NCBI GenBank assembly: GCA_964515175.1 | Contig: CAZEUR010000018.1 | Span: forward strand, 1 to 20,590 | Direction of reading: 5' to 3' | Length of the DNA: 20,590 bases | Source: CAIWGV01 sp964515175 | Lineage (GTDB): Bacteria > Pseudomonadota > Alphaproteobacteria > UBA7879 > UBA5542 | In this document: one piece after another, positions 1 to 7,856 of the stretch | How positions within the stretch are numbered: position 1 is the stretch's first letter | How the letters are laid out: each line of letters opens with the position of its first letter | The notes under the pieces: generated by a model | Databases searched by the model: none | Told to the model about the DNA's origin: nothing | Seen by the model: only the letters and a program-made list of their open reading frames with translations | Program-made: the position numbers and the translations under genes

Positions 1-372
1 ATCTCCTCCGCTCTTAAGCAAAAAGATATCGATGCACGCCCCGGCGGAAAAGGCGACATCACCGATGATCAAATCATGCAACTCTTGCAAACCATGATTA
101 AACAGCGTCGAGACAGCATTGCTATGTACGAAAAAGGAAACCGTCCTGATCTCGCCGCTAAAGAGCATGCTGAAATTGTGGTCATTGAGTCCTTTTTGCC
201 CCAACAGATGACCGAAGAAGAAATTGACGCCGTCGTAGGGGAGGCCATCCAAGAATCTGCGGCCGCAACCCTTAAAGACATGGGCGCAGTCATGAGTCTT
301 CTAAAGGATAAGTACGCCGGCAAAATGGATTTCGGTAAAGCCTCCGGCATCATCAAACGCCATCTATCTTGA
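1..372 (+). CDS. GatB/YqeY domain protein, 5' end missing
   Basis: The reading frame is open from the first base, so the gene starts upstream of the window; 123 residues are visible of a family that is usually about 150 long. The visible part has the typical YqeY pattern: an IKQRRDSIAMYEKGNRPDLA segment, then a helix with FLPQQMTEEEID, then KDMGAVMSLLKDKYAGKMDF and a short end with IIKRHLS. The family resembles the C-terminal tail domain of GatB, the tRNA-dependent amidotransferase subunit, but the role of the stand-alone protein is not settled. It lies 4 bases before dnaG, in the yqeY-dnaG-rpoD order known from many bacteria, so co-transcription is likely. An ATG at base 76 is internal to the family alignment and is not the true start. 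Confidence 0.93.
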   Translation: MSSALKQKDIDARPGGKGDITDDQIMQLLQTMIKQRRDSIAMYEKGNRPDLAAKEHAEIVVIESFLPQQMTEEEIDAVVGEAIQESAAATLKDMGAVMSLLKDKYAGKMDFGKASGIIKRHLS

Positions 373-376
373 GCTT

Positions 377-2143
377 ATGTATCCAGCCATCCTCCTAGAT
401 AAGATCAAACATTCTCTGACCTTGTCAGAGGTAATTGGGAAAACAGTCCCTCTTCGAAAAAAAGGCCATGAATTTTCAGGGTGTTGTCCTTTTCATCAGG
501 AAAAAACCCCTTCTTTCACTGTAAACAATCAGAAAGCTTTTTATCATTGCTTCGGGTGTGGTGCCCACGGCTCCATTTTCGATTTCCTACAGCATCAGAA
601 CAACCTGAATTTCATAGAAGCTGTCCGCCAAGCTGCCGATATGGCGGGTATCATCCTCCCAGTCCTTCAAAAAACAGAAAAGACTTTGTCAGAAGAAAAG
701 CTGAAAGATGCCCTCCTGCGTGTTTTAGAAAAAGCATGTCTTTTTTTTGAACAGCAGCTTCAATTAGCTGCAGGCACAGAAGCTCGAGACTATCTTCTAA
801 ATGCACGTCATTTAACCCCTGAAATGATCAAAACTTTTCGACTGGGATTTTCCTCAGACGACAGAACTGCCCTTAGGACCTTCCTGCTGAGTGAAGGATT
901 TTCTTTGGATCTGATTCTTCAGGCAGGGCTTTTGAGCAGCCCAGAAGACACAAAAGATAGCTATGATAAATTCCGCAATCGCGTCATGTTTCCAATTCGC
1001 AACCGTCGTGGCAAGGTGGTGGGATTTGGAGGGCGCATTTTGGGCACAGGTGAACCGAAGTATTTAAATTCACCCGCCACTCTACTCTTCAATAAGGGGG
1101 GGATGCTCTATAACTTTGATCTGGCCTCTATCTCGACTCAGCGTCAAGACCCCCTGCTGGTGGTAGAGGGCTATATGGATGTCATCAGCCTTTACCAAAA
1201 AGGGTATGAACGAGTTGTGGCTCCCCTAGGCACTGCCCTTACGGAAGATCAAATTCGAGAGCTTTGGCAGATTGTACCGGAACCAGTTCTTTGCTTTGAT
1301 GGAGACGCCGCCGGTCACAGAGCTGCGCTCCGAGCTGCAGAGCGGGTTATTCCTCTTCTCGAACAACCAGGAAAATCTTTATCTTTCCTTCCTTTGCCAA
1401 CAAATGAAGATCCAGACACGCTAATTCAAAAAATAGGCCCTCAAAAATTCCGCGACCTTTTTTCCTCCAGTGTTCCCCTCATTGACATGATCTGGAAAAA
1501 TGAGACAGAGAAGCATCCCGGAAAAACACCCGAACAAAAGGCACTACTGCAACATTCCATAGAAACTCTTCTCACTCAAATTAAAAACCCCACTATTCGG
1601 CATTATTACAATCGGGATCTTAAAAATCATCTTTATGCGTGGGGGTCTCCTGTCTTTAAAAAAGAAGCCTCTTTCAAGAAGTCCTCTCTTGATGTTTTAA
1701 AGGTCTATGAGGAAATTTTAATGGCCACCATTCTTCTTCACCCTCATATTCTAGAGACCCTACAAGAAGACTTTTCTCTGTGTGAATTTAATACAAAAAA
1801 TTATGGGGCCCTTCAGAAAGAAATTTTATTTTATTTTTATGATGTCTCCCCCATTGAAAAAATGTCCCTTCATTCCTATCTTAAAGAATGTGGATATGGA
1901 GCAGATCTAGAAAAGATCTTAAATGCGCAGTTAAAGGTACATGCGCCCTTCCTGGAAAAAAACGAAGACCAAGAGATTTTGGAGGGTTGGCAACATATTC
2001 GGGATCTTTATCGGGCAAGATCCTATGGCCCCAGTGAGCTTCGGGCTGCATTGGATGCTTTAGACAAAAACTTTTCAGAAGAAAGTTGGCGTCGATACAA
2101 ACACTTAAAAGAAGTGCTGCAAGCCCAGGATGAAGAAAAGTGA
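377..2143 (+). CDS. dnaG: DNA primase DnaG
   Basis: Makes the RNA primers for chromosomal replication at the fork, recruited by the replicative helicase. The 588-residue length is normal. The N-terminal CHC2 zinc-binding domain is intact, with ligands Cys37, His40, Cys58 and Cys61. The catalytic TOPRIM domain follows, with the EGYMD acidic motif at residues 264-268 and the DGD metal-binding motif at 308-310. The C-terminal part (about 430-588) is the divergent helicase-binding region and is recognisable only by position. The start lies 4 bases after the yqeY stop, which supports one transcription unit. rpoD follows after 60 bases, giving a truncated version of the classical macromolecular-synthesis operon without rpsU. 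No missing residue or frameshift is seen. Confidence 0.98.
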   Translation: MYPAILLDKIKHSLTLSEVIGKTVPLRKKGHEFSGCCPFHQEKTPSFTVNNQKAFYHCFGCGAHGSIFDFLQHQNNLNFIEAVRQAADMAGIILPVLQKTEKTLSEEKLKDALLRVLEKACLFFEQQLQLAAGTEARDYLLNARHLTPEMIKTFRLGFSSDDRTALRTFLLSEGFSLDLILQAGLLSSPEDTKDSYDKFRNRVMFPIRNRRGKVVGFGGRILGTGEPKYLNSPATLLFNKGGMLYNFDLASISTQRQDPLLVVEGYMDVISLYQKGYERVVAPLGTALTEDQIRELWQIVPEPVLCFDGDAAGHRAALRAAERVIPLLEQPGKSLSFLPLPTNEDPDTLIQKIGPQKFRDLFSSSVPLIDMIWKNETEKHPGKTPEQKALLQHSIETLLTQIKNPTIRHYYNRDLKNHLYAWGSPVFKKEASFKKSSLDVLKVYEEILMATILLHPHILETLQEDFSLCEFNTKNYGALQKEILFYFYDVSPIEKMSLHSYLKECGYGADLEKILNAQLKVHAPFLEKNEDQEILEGWQHIRDLYRARSYGPSELRAALDALDKNFSEESWRRYKHLKEVLQAQDEEK

Positions 2144-2203
2144 TTTAATTGGAAAGTCGGGTATGTTACAGTTGGACTTTACCCAGAACAGTAGAGAGCG
2201 CGA

Positions 2204-4228
2204 ATGTCAAAGATAATGGATGAAACGGTTTTTGATACGGAACAAGATTTAGACCTGGATGAAGGGCTTCCCCTTTCCAGAGAGAAGGTTTCTGTTGAAC
2301 TTAAAAAGCTTCTTGAAGATGCAAAAGAACGTGGATCCGTAACCCAAGAAGAAATCAATCGCGTTATTCCCAAAGGGAAAAACAATGAAGAGCTCATGGA
2401 ATCCATACTCGAGACTTTTGCTGAGATGGGAATCGATGTGACAGATGATGATGCCCCCGATGCATTAGAAGAGGGAGAACTCAGCCTCATTCCGGCCGTT
2501 GAGGAAGATGTTGAGGCAATTGTTGATCTGTCCGCAGGAGACATTGTCGGTCGCACAGACGATCCTGTTCGTATGTACTTACGGGAAATGGGAAGTGTAG
2601 AACTTCTCTCTCGTGAAGGCGAAATTGAAATTGCAAAGCGTATTGAAACAGGAAAGGAAATGTTAGCCCGCGCCCTGTATTCAAGCCCTCGCACCATTGC
2701 AACCATCCTTCATTGGGTCAAAGCCTTAAAAGAAAATAGAATTTTCTTAAGGGATATCGTCTCTTTAGATGCTCACTCTGAGGAAGAGCCTTCTTTTGAT
2801 GAAGAGCCTGTAGATTTTGATGCCTTGGAAAAAAAATCTTTTGTCCCACGGCCAAAAACGCAAAAAGAAATGAGGCCCCGTGCATCTAAAAAAGCGTCCC
2901 TACGCCGAATCAAAGAGTCAGAAGAAGGACTGGACTCCGAAGAGCTTGGTGAAGAAGAAGGGAGTGCATCTCTTGCCTTAATTGAAGCGACCATTCTTCC
3001 AAAGACCATGGAAATTTTTGACACTATTGAAACGCTTAGTGACAAAATGCAAAAGCTTCGTTTGAAAAAGCTTGAATACCTTTCAAAAAGAAAGCCTGTT
3101 CCCGTAGATGTTTTGAAAGATTATAGTGCCGCTCAAGAAACTATGATTTCTTTAATCAATGACCTCCATCTTAATTCAAGTCGTGTTGAGGAGCTCACCA
3201 GCGAACTAACAGAGTTTGGAAAAACTGTTACCTCCTCTGAGCTTGAGCTCTTAAAGCTCGCCGAATCTTTGAAAATCAATAGAACCTCTTTTATGAAAAT
3301 CTATCAAGACCAAGAGCTTGACCTTTATTGGCTCAAGGCTTTAGCTGATGTAGACGAGAAGTGGGAATCTCTTTCTAAAAATGCTGAGGCTAAAAAGATT
3401 GTTAAGAAGATTCAAGAAATCCCAGGGCAGTTAGAGCTATCTCTCCTTGAGTTTAAAGAATTGATTGCGTCCGTGCAAAAAGGAGCGCGTCTGTGCAATC
3501 GAGCAAAGACAGAAATGATTGAGGCGAATCTGCGCTTAGTGATTTCTATTGCGAAAAAGTACACAAACCGTGGTCTTCAGTTCTTGGACTTGATTCAAGA
3601 AGGCAATATTGGACTCATGAAGGCCGTCGATAAATTTGAATATCGTCGTGGATATAAGTTCTCAACTTATGCCACCTGGTGGATTCGACAGGCCATTACT
3701 CGCTCCATTGCAGACCAAGCCAGAACCATTCGCATTCCGGTCCATATGATTGAAACCATCAACAAGCTGGTGCGTATGTCCCGTCAAATTCTGAACGAGG
3801 TGGGTCGTGAACCAACTCCTGAAGAGTTGGCTGAAAAATTGTCCATGCCCTTGGATAAGGTGAGAAAAGTTTTGAAGATTGCAAAAGAACCTATCAGTCT
3901 TGAAACCCCCATTGGAGATGAAGAAGATAGCCATTTGGGAGACTTCATTGAAGATAAAAGTTCCATTGTACCTCTGGATGCTGCCATTCAGTCTAACTTG
4001 AAAGAAGCAACTACGCGGGTCCTCTCTTCTTTGACGCCTCGGGAAGAACGGGTTCTTCGGATGCGCTTCGGGATCGGCATGAACTCAGACCACACCTTGG
4101 AAGAAGTTGGTCAACAGTTTTCAGTGACCAGGGAACGCATCCGGCAAATTGAAGCCAAAGCGCTCCGAAAGCTCAAACACCCGAGTCGGTCACGGAAGCT
4201 CCGTAGTTTTATGGATGTAGCACCGTAG
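2204..4228 (+). CDS. rpoD: RNA polymerase primary sigma factor RpoD (sigma-70)
   Basis: Directs RNA polymerase core to housekeeping promoters. The 674 residues show all sigma-70 regions: an acidic region 1.1, region 1.2 around residues 118-150 (DPVRMYLREMG from 120), a long charged non-conserved insert rich in Glu, Ser and Lys (about 190-420), region 2 from about 440 (EANLRLVISIAKKYTNRG) with the -10 recognition and melting helix KFSTYATWWIRQAITRSIAD near 484, region 3, and region 4 from about 610. The region 4 helix-turn-helix contains TLEEVGQQFSVTRERIRQIE at about 631-650. The large insert marks a primary sigma factor rather than an alternative one. The ATG at 2204 is the first in frame; another Met lies four codons later. 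No convincing promoter is visible in the 60-base gap after dnaG, so transcription from upstream is likely. Confidence 0.98.
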   Translation: MSKIMDETVFDTEQDLDLDEGLPLSREKVSVELKKLLEDAKERGSVTQEEINRVIPKGKNNEELMESILETFAEMGIDVTDDDAPDALEEGELSLIPAVEEDVEAIVDLSAGDIVGRTDDPVRMYLREMGSVELLSREGEIEIAKRIETGKEMLARALYSSPRTIATILHWVKALKENRIFLRDIVSLDAHSEEEPSFDEEPVDFDALEKKSFVPRPKTQKEMRPRASKKASLRRIKESEEGLDSEELGEEEGSASLALIEATILPKTMEIFDTIETLSDKMQKLRLKKLEYLSKRKPVPVDVLKDYSAAQETMISLINDLHLNSSRVEELTSELTEFGKTVTSSELELLKLAESLKINRTSFMKIYQDQELDLYWLKALADVDEKWESLSKNAEAKKIVKKIQEIPGQLELSLLEFKELIASVQKGARLCNRAKTEMIEANLRLVISIAKKYTNRGLQFLDLIQEGNIGLMKAVDKFEYRRGYKFSTYATWWIRQAITRSIADQARTIRIPVHMIETINKLVRMSRQILNEVGREPTPEELAEKLSMPLDKVRKVLKIAKEPISLETPIGDEEDSHLGDFIEDKSSIVPLDAAIQSNLKEATTRVLSSLTPREERVLRMRFGIGMNSDHTLEEVGQQFSVTRERIRQIEAKALRKLKHPSRSRKLRSFMDVAP

Positions 4229-4231
4229 GCT

Positions 4232-4260
4232 TTGCTTTTCGACAAAAATTTCGCTAAAGT
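4232..4260 (+). promoter_or_regulatory. Candidate sigma-70 promoter for the tRNA gene
   Basis: TTGCTT at 4232-4237 and TAAAGT at 4255-4260 are separated by exactly 17 bases, and the likely start point falls about 9 bases before the tRNA. The match is moderate (three and four of six consensus bases). Spacing and position are the main support. It lies immediately after the rpoD stop. Confidence 0.4.
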
Positions 4261-4275
4261 AGGACGTTCCCTTGG

Positions 4276-4352
4276 GGGCCTGTAGTTCAGTTGGTTAGAA
4301 CTCACCGCTCATAACGGTGCTGTCGTAGGTTCGAGTCCTACCGGGCCCACCA
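4276..4352 (+). tRNA. tRNA with CAU anticodon, probably tRNA-Ile2 (lysidine type)
   Basis: A complete 77-base cloverleaf with encoded CCA. The acceptor stem is GGGCCTG (4276-4282) paired with CGGGCCC (4342-4348), with one G-U pair. The D stem is GTTC/GAAC, the anticodon stem CACCG/CGGTG, the loop CTCATAA with anticodon CAT at 4310-4312, and the T arm is GTAGG/CCTAC with loop TTCGAGT. The discriminator is A. It is not initiator tRNA: base 1 pairs with base 72, and the anticodon stem lacks the three G-C pairs of initiators. Between elongator Met and Ile2, the consecutive C4-G69 and C5-G68 pairs are the acceptor features reported for recognition by the lysidine synthetase TilS, and the acceptor resembles the GAT-anticodon tRNA-Ile of alphaproteobacteria. 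I therefore favour Ile2. Elongator Met remains possible. Confidence 0.9.
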
Positions 4353-4387
4353 TCCTCTTCATAAACTCCGCACATCCCATTTTAAGG

Positions 4388-4416
4388 TTGAATTATTTCT
4401 TCGCGGCGGATATGCT
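4388..4416 (+). promoter_or_regulatory. Candidate promoter of the barrel protein-sodB unit
   Basis: TTGAAT at 4388-4393 and TATGCT at 4411-4416 are spaced by 17 bases, each matching four of six consensus positions. The start point would lie near 4423, giving a leader of about 28 bases before the ATG at 4451. The leader has a GGGGG stretch about 7-11 bases before the start codon that can serve as ribosome binding site. Confidence 0.45.
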
Positions 4417-4450
4417 GGGCCCCTAAGTCGATAATTGTTGGGGGTATTTA

Positions 4451-5077
4451 ATGAAAAAACTATTATTAATCGCGACATCATCAATCGCCATAACGTCTCT
4501 TACGCACGCAGGCAATCTCGATGGTGCTTATGTGGGTGCTGATCTGGGATATTCTTGGTTTAAGGTCAAGGAAAGTGGTACTCCTCCTGACGTTTTTAAC
4601 TTTTCTATGAATGCACCAGTTGTGTTTGCAAAGGCCGGATATGGCGAAACCTTTGGATCTGTCTATTTTGGTGGAGAAGGAAGAGTTGGATATAACTTTG
4701 CCTCCCAAAGCATCACTGCAGACAGCGGAAACTCTTTAAAGCTCACTCCCTCTCTCATGGCAGGAGCTGCCGCACGGCTCGGCACTTATCTAAATCCACG
4801 CACCCTTTTGTATGCACGATTCGGCCTAGACTATGGTCGTTTAACCGCAAAAAATAGCCAAACAAAAACCATTGTTACCTGGTCTGTGGTCCCCGGAATT
4901 GGTGTAAATTACCTGCACTCTGATTCTATTTTCTTTTCAGGGGGCATAGACTATTCAAGAACTATGAAGGCTGAAAATGCCTCTTTCAAAGGCAAGCCAA
5001 AAATGGTCACAATTTTTGCAGGTGTTGGATTTAAATTTTCCCCAGATTCGTCAACAAAGGATAGTTCAGCTCAATGA
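4451..5077 (+). CDS. Outer-membrane beta-barrel protein (small porin/opacity-like)
   Basis: A 208-residue exported protein. The N-terminus is a classical signal peptide (MKK, a hydrophobic core, then THA with cleavage predicted after residue 20). The mature part starts with GNLDGAYVGADLGYSWF, the glycine and aromatic pattern of the first strand of an eight-stranded outer-membrane barrel, and alternating strands continue throughout. The last strand, FAGVGFKF, ends at Phe196 like a beta-signal for barrel assembly, but a 12-residue hydrophilic Ser/Asp/Lys tail follows; barrels of this class normally end at that Phe. The stop overlaps the sodB start in an ATGA, suggesting translational coupling. 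Function is unknown (porin, adhesin or structural). It shares the general family with the barrel protein at 7857 but is not a close copy. Confidence 0.85.
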   Translation: MKKLLLIATSSIAITSLTHAGNLDGAYVGADLGYSWFKVKESGTPPDVFNFSMNAPVVFAKAGYGETFGSVYFGGEGRVGYNFASQSITADSGNSLKLTPSLMAGAAARLGTYLNPRTLLYARFGLDYGRLTAKNSQTKTIVTWSVVPGIGVNYLHSDSIFFSGGIDYSRTMKAENASFKGKPKMVTIFAGVGFKFSPDSSTKDSSAQ

Positions 5078-5667
5078 CATTTAAACTCCCTCCTCTTCCC
5101 TATAATCTGAGTGCTTTGGAGCCCCATATTTCAGAGAAAACTCTAAATTTTCACTATGGAAAACACCATCAGGGATATGTGAATAAGTTGAATGAGCTTT
5201 TAGAGAATTCTCCTCTTGCCTCTAAAGATCTGGAAGCTGTCATTCGGGAAACGGCGGGAGATTCTGAGAAAACAACCATTTTTAACAATGCCGCCCAAGT
5301 GTGGAACCATACCTTCTATTGGCAGAGTATGAAACCTGGAGGGGGCGGGGAACCCAGCAAAGATCTTTTAAAAAAAATTGATAAAGATTTTGGTGATTTT
5401 GATGGGTTTTGTACAAAATTCAAGGAAGCTGGGGTCACCCAGTTTGGCAGTGGATGGGCCTGGCTTGTGGAAGATCGTGGACACCTAAAAATCATCAAAA
5501 CGGGCAATGCAGAGACACCTCTAACTCAAAAAGGAATTACCCCTCTTCTCACCTGCGATGTATGGGAGCACGCCTATTATTTGGATTATCAAAATCGTCG
5601 TCCTGATTATGTAGATATTTTCTTAAAACACCTTGTGAATTGGGATTTCGCAGAAAAAAATCTATAA
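5074..5667 (+). CDS. sodB: Superoxide dismutase, iron type
   Basis: Converts superoxide to oxygen and hydrogen peroxide in the cytoplasm. The 197 residues match the family length. The four metal ligands are visible as His27 (NFHYGKHHQGYV), His79 (NNAAQVWNHTFYW), Asp162 and His166 (DVWEHAYYLDYQNRR). Gln75 in the AQVWNH segment is the position that marks iron enzymes; manganese enzymes carry their active-site Gln in the C-terminal domain. There is no signal peptide. The start ATG overlaps the stop of the preceding barrel protein, and a FAD hydroxylase follows after 4 bases, so the three genes probably form one transcript. The peroxide product could be consumed by the peroxiredoxin encoded about 1.5 kb downstream. 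Cambialistic metal use cannot be excluded from sequence. Confidence 0.96.
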   Translation: MTFKLPPLPYNLSALEPHISEKTLNFHYGKHHQGYVNKLNELLENSPLASKDLEAVIRETAGDSEKTTIFNNAAQVWNHTFYWQSMKPGGGGEPSKDLLKKIDKDFGDFDGFCTKFKEAGVTQFGSGWAWLVEDRGHLKIIKTGNAETPLTQKGITPLLTCDVWEHAYYLDYQNRRPDYVDIFLKHLVNWDFAEKNL

Positions 5668-5671
5668 AAGA

Positions 5672-6820
5672 ATGCCATCCCCCATCGTCATTGTGGGCGG
5701 AGGTTTTGTTGGGTCCCTCACAGCTTTAGCTCTGGGAAAATTTGGGATTTTTACACGAGTCCTTGAAGGCACATCTAAACCCCGCAGCTCTTCCGGGGGC
5801 CGTGCCATTTCAATTACCCATGCCTCGCAAAAATTTTTAGAATCCTTGGAAGTTTGGAAGACGCTTGAGCCTCATGCTCAGCCGCTTTTGGAAATACATA
5901 CATTGAACCACAAGCAGCTTCTTGTTCTAGACCAAAAAGATAGTGGCGGTCACCCCTTTGGTTATATGATCGAAGAAGAATTACTCCTTGGAACCCTGCA
6001 AGATGCAGCAAAAGAGTGCCCCTTCATAAACTGGGAAAATTCCCTCTCTGTAAAACAAATAAATCCCCATCAAGATTATGTAGAAATCATTTTATTCAAT
6101 AACTCACACCTACAAACCTCTCTTGTTATCGGTGCGGATGGTCGCGCATCCACCATCCGAGAACTCTTCCAATTCCCAAAATTCGGCTGGTCCTATGATC
6201 AGTGGGGTATTGTCTGTACATATGCCCACTCCAACCCCCACAACAGTATTGCTTACGAAAGATTCCTTCCCACAGGACCCTTTGCCATTCTCCCTTTGAC
6301 AGGCAATCGATCTGCTATCGTCTGGAGCGCCGAAGAATCTCTCACCCAAAAATTACAGGAACTCTCAGAAGATGCTTTTGATCAAGAAGTTGCCCGACAT
6401 ATGGAAGGGTTTCAAAACCTAAGGCGACTCACAGAACACAAAATCCACCCTCTTTCAGCGCAATTCGTTCCTACCTTCACAAAGCCACGGGTCGCTCTTG
6501 TGGGCGATGCTGCCCACGTGATTCATCCCCTTGCAGGACAGGGTTTAAATCTTGGAATCCAAGATGTGGCAGCACTTGCCACATCTTTACAGAAAGGAAT
6601 CTCTCTGGGTCTTGATCTGGGGAATTTAGGTCTCTTAAAGGAGTACGAAAGCCTCCGACGATTTGATCATCTGAAATTTCTGGGCATTATGGAAGGTTTG
6701 AACTCTCTTTTCTCCAATGAGCGTAAGACCTTAAGCACATTCCGAACCTTTGGCCTCAATTGGGTTCAGGAATCCCAAGGACTACGAGAGTTTTTTGCTC
6801 ATCACGGGATGGGGAAATAA
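5672..6820 (+). CDS. FAD-dependent hydroxylase of the UbiH/UbiF/COQ6 family
   Basis: Class A flavoprotein monooxygenase of the type that hydroxylates the aromatic ring in ubiquinone synthesis. The 382 residues show the three family signatures: the FAD Rossmann motif IVIVGGGFVG at residues 5-14, the DG motif at Asp156-Gly157 (VIGADGRAS), and the GD motif at Gly278-Asp279 (VGDAAHVIHPLAGQGLNLGI). The last of these, with its HPLAGQGLN continuation, is typical of the UbiH/COQ6 group. Which ring position it acts on cannot be told, so no Ubi letter is given. The start is 4 bases after the sodB stop and lacks a strong ribosome binding site, which fits coupling to upstream translation. An ABC1-type kinase near the window end belongs to a family that also serves quinone synthesis. 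Confidence 0.9.
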   Translation: MPSPIVIVGGGFVGSLTALALGKFGIFTRVLEGTSKPRSSSGGRAISITHASQKFLESLEVWKTLEPHAQPLLEIHTLNHKQLLVLDQKDSGGHPFGYMIEEELLLGTLQDAAKECPFINWENSLSVKQINPHQDYVEIILFNNSHLQTSLVIGADGRASTIRELFQFPKFGWSYDQWGIVCTYAHSNPHNSIAYERFLPTGPFAILPLTGNRSAIVWSAEESLTQKLQELSEDAFDQEVARHMEGFQNLRRLTEHKIHPLSAQFVPTFTKPRVALVGDAAHVIHPLAGQGLNLGIQDVAALATSLQKGISLGLDLGNLGLLKEYESLRRFDHLKFLGIMEGLNSLFSNERKTLSTFRTFGLNWVQESQGLREFFAHHGMGK

Positions 6821-6870
6821 AAAGATTTCCTCCCAAATCTATGATACAGTCAAAGTGAAGGAGTAGAATC

Positions 6871-7125
6871 ATGCAATCAATCGAAATCATCGGACTCATC
6901 GCGGGGGCGTGCACTACTCTTTCCTTTATTCCGCAAATTCTCACCATATGGAAAGAAAAATCCACCAAAGATATTTCTTTGGGCATGTATCTTATCTTCG
7001 GAACAGGGGTAATTTTCTGGATCATTTATGGTTTACTAATTCATTCTTTCTCTGTTTCCCTATGGAACTCCATAACGCTTCTTTTTGTTATCACAATTTT
7101 ATTTTTCAAATTCCGCTGGAAATAA
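6871..7125 (+). CDS. SemiSWEET-type sugar transporter, single PQ-loop unit
   Basis: An 84-residue inner-membrane protein with three predicted helices (about 4-24, 37-57 and 60-81), the size of one SemiSWEET protomer. The signature Pro21-Gln22 of the PQ-loop/MtN3 family sits at the end of the first helix in TLSFIPQILTIW, followed by KSTKDISLGMYLIFGTGVI, the most conserved stretch in bacterial SemiSWEETs. Known family members dimerise to pass mono- or disaccharides by alternating access down the gradient. The substrate here is not deducible. AAGGAG at 6858-6863, seven bases before the ATG, is a good ribosome binding site and fixes the start. A peroxiredoxin with its own candidate promoter follows after 64 bases, so a functional link between them is not implied. 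Confidence 0.9.
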   Translation: MQSIEIIGLIAGACTTLSFIPQILTIWKEKSTKDISLGMYLIFGTGVIFWIIYGLLIHSFSVSLWNSITLLFVITILFFKFRWK

Positions 7126-7132
7126 AAATTCT

Positions 7133-7161
7133 TTGCTAATCCCCTTCACTTTAGGTAAAAA
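7133..7161 (+). promoter_or_regulatory. Candidate promoter of the peroxiredoxin gene
   Basis: TTGCTA at 7133-7138 and TAAAAA at 7156-7161 with a 17-base spacer; four of six positions match in each hexamer. The start point would be near 7168, giving a leader of about 22 bases with GAGGAG at 7179-7184 as ribosome binding site. The layout closely resembles the rpmB promoter. No OxyR-like operator was recognised. Confidence 0.45.
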
Positions 7162-7189
7162 GGGATCAAGTCATAAATGAGGAGAAAAA

Positions 7190-7792
7190 ATGAGCACACT
7201 TGTTGGCAAACTCGCCCCAGATTTTACAGCCCCTACCGTTATGGGAAATAACACAATCAATGAAACTTTCAATTTAAAGACGTACCTCTCTGGAAAACCC
7301 TGTGTTCTCTTCTTTTATCCTCTCGATTTTACGTTTGTATGTCCCTCCGAAATCATCGCCTTTGACCACAGATTGGATCAATTTGAAAAGCGCGGTGTAA
7401 AAGTGATCGCAGTCAGTGTGGATTCTCACTTTACTCACCTCGCTTGGAAGAACACAGCCGTTAAAGACGGCGGTATCGGGAAAGTTGGCTTCCCCATGGT
7501 GGGAGATCTCACCAAAAGCATCTCTCGGGATTACGAGGTTCTTCTCGAAGGAGGCGTGGCATTGCGCGGAACTTTCTTAATTGATAAAGCAGGAATCGTC
7601 CGTCATCAACTCGTAAATGACCTGCCCTTGGGCCGAGATGTGGATGAAACATTACGCATTGTAGACGCTCTCCAATTCTTCGAAGAAAATGGAGAAGTCT
7701 GCCCCGCCGGTTGGACCGAAGGCAAAGCCGGCATGAAAGCAAATCCGGAAGGTGTATCCGCTTATCTCTCTAAATTTGCAGAGAAATTGTAG
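7190..7792 (+). CDS. Typical 2-Cys peroxiredoxin (AhpC/Prx1 type)
   Basis: Thiol peroxidase that reduces hydrogen peroxide, organic peroxides or peroxynitrite in the cytoplasm. The 200 residues include the peroxidatic Cys51 in PLDFTFVCPSEI and the resolving Cys171 in GEVCPAGW, the arrangement of typical 2-Cys enzymes that form an intersubunit disulfide. The conserved VSVDSHFTHLAWK segment follows the active-site helix. The loop DGGIGKVGFP corresponds to the GGLG motif with Ile for Leu. The C-terminus ends in YLSKFAEKL without an obvious YF motif, so the enzyme may be less prone to overoxidation than eukaryotic Prx1; that is inference. The electron donor is not encoded next to it: no ahpF or thioredoxin reductase is present in the window. 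Confidence 0.95.
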   Translation: MSTLVGKLAPDFTAPTVMGNNTINETFNLKTYLSGKPCVLFFYPLDFTFVCPSEIIAFDHRLDQFEKRGVKVIAVSVDSHFTHLAWKNTAVKDGGIGKVGFPMVGDLTKSISRDYEVLLEGGVALRGTFLIDKAGIVRHQLVNDLPLGRDVDETLRIVDALQFFEENGEVCPAGWTEGKAGMKANPEGVSAYLSKFAEKL

Positions 7793-7799
7793 AAAAGAA

Positions 7800-7828
7800 T
7801 TGCATCTTTCCTAACTTTTTCGTACCTT
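7800..7828 (+). promoter_or_regulatory. Weak candidate promoter of the second barrel protein
   Basis: TTGCAT at 7800-7805 and TACCTT at 7823-7828 with a 17-base spacer. The -35 repeats the TTGC form seen before the tRNA and peroxiredoxin genes; the -10 matches only three of six bases. The predicted leader is short and carries a perfect AGGAGG at 7845-7850, six bases before the ATG at 7857. Confidence 0.3.
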
Positions 7829-7856
7829 CAAGAAAATTAAATTTAGGAGGTATTAA

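Noticed and set aside
2144..2203. Promoter or hairpin between dnaG and rpoD
   Set aside because: AAAGTC and GACTTT form a 6-base inverted repeat with a 16-base loop, too weak to call, and no -35/-10 pair with good spacing was found.
2179..2706. Minus-strand frame of 175 codons, Ser-rich
   Set aside because: It is the shadow of the acidic 5' part of rpoD; serine richness is the expected result of reading Glu/Asp-rich codons in reverse.
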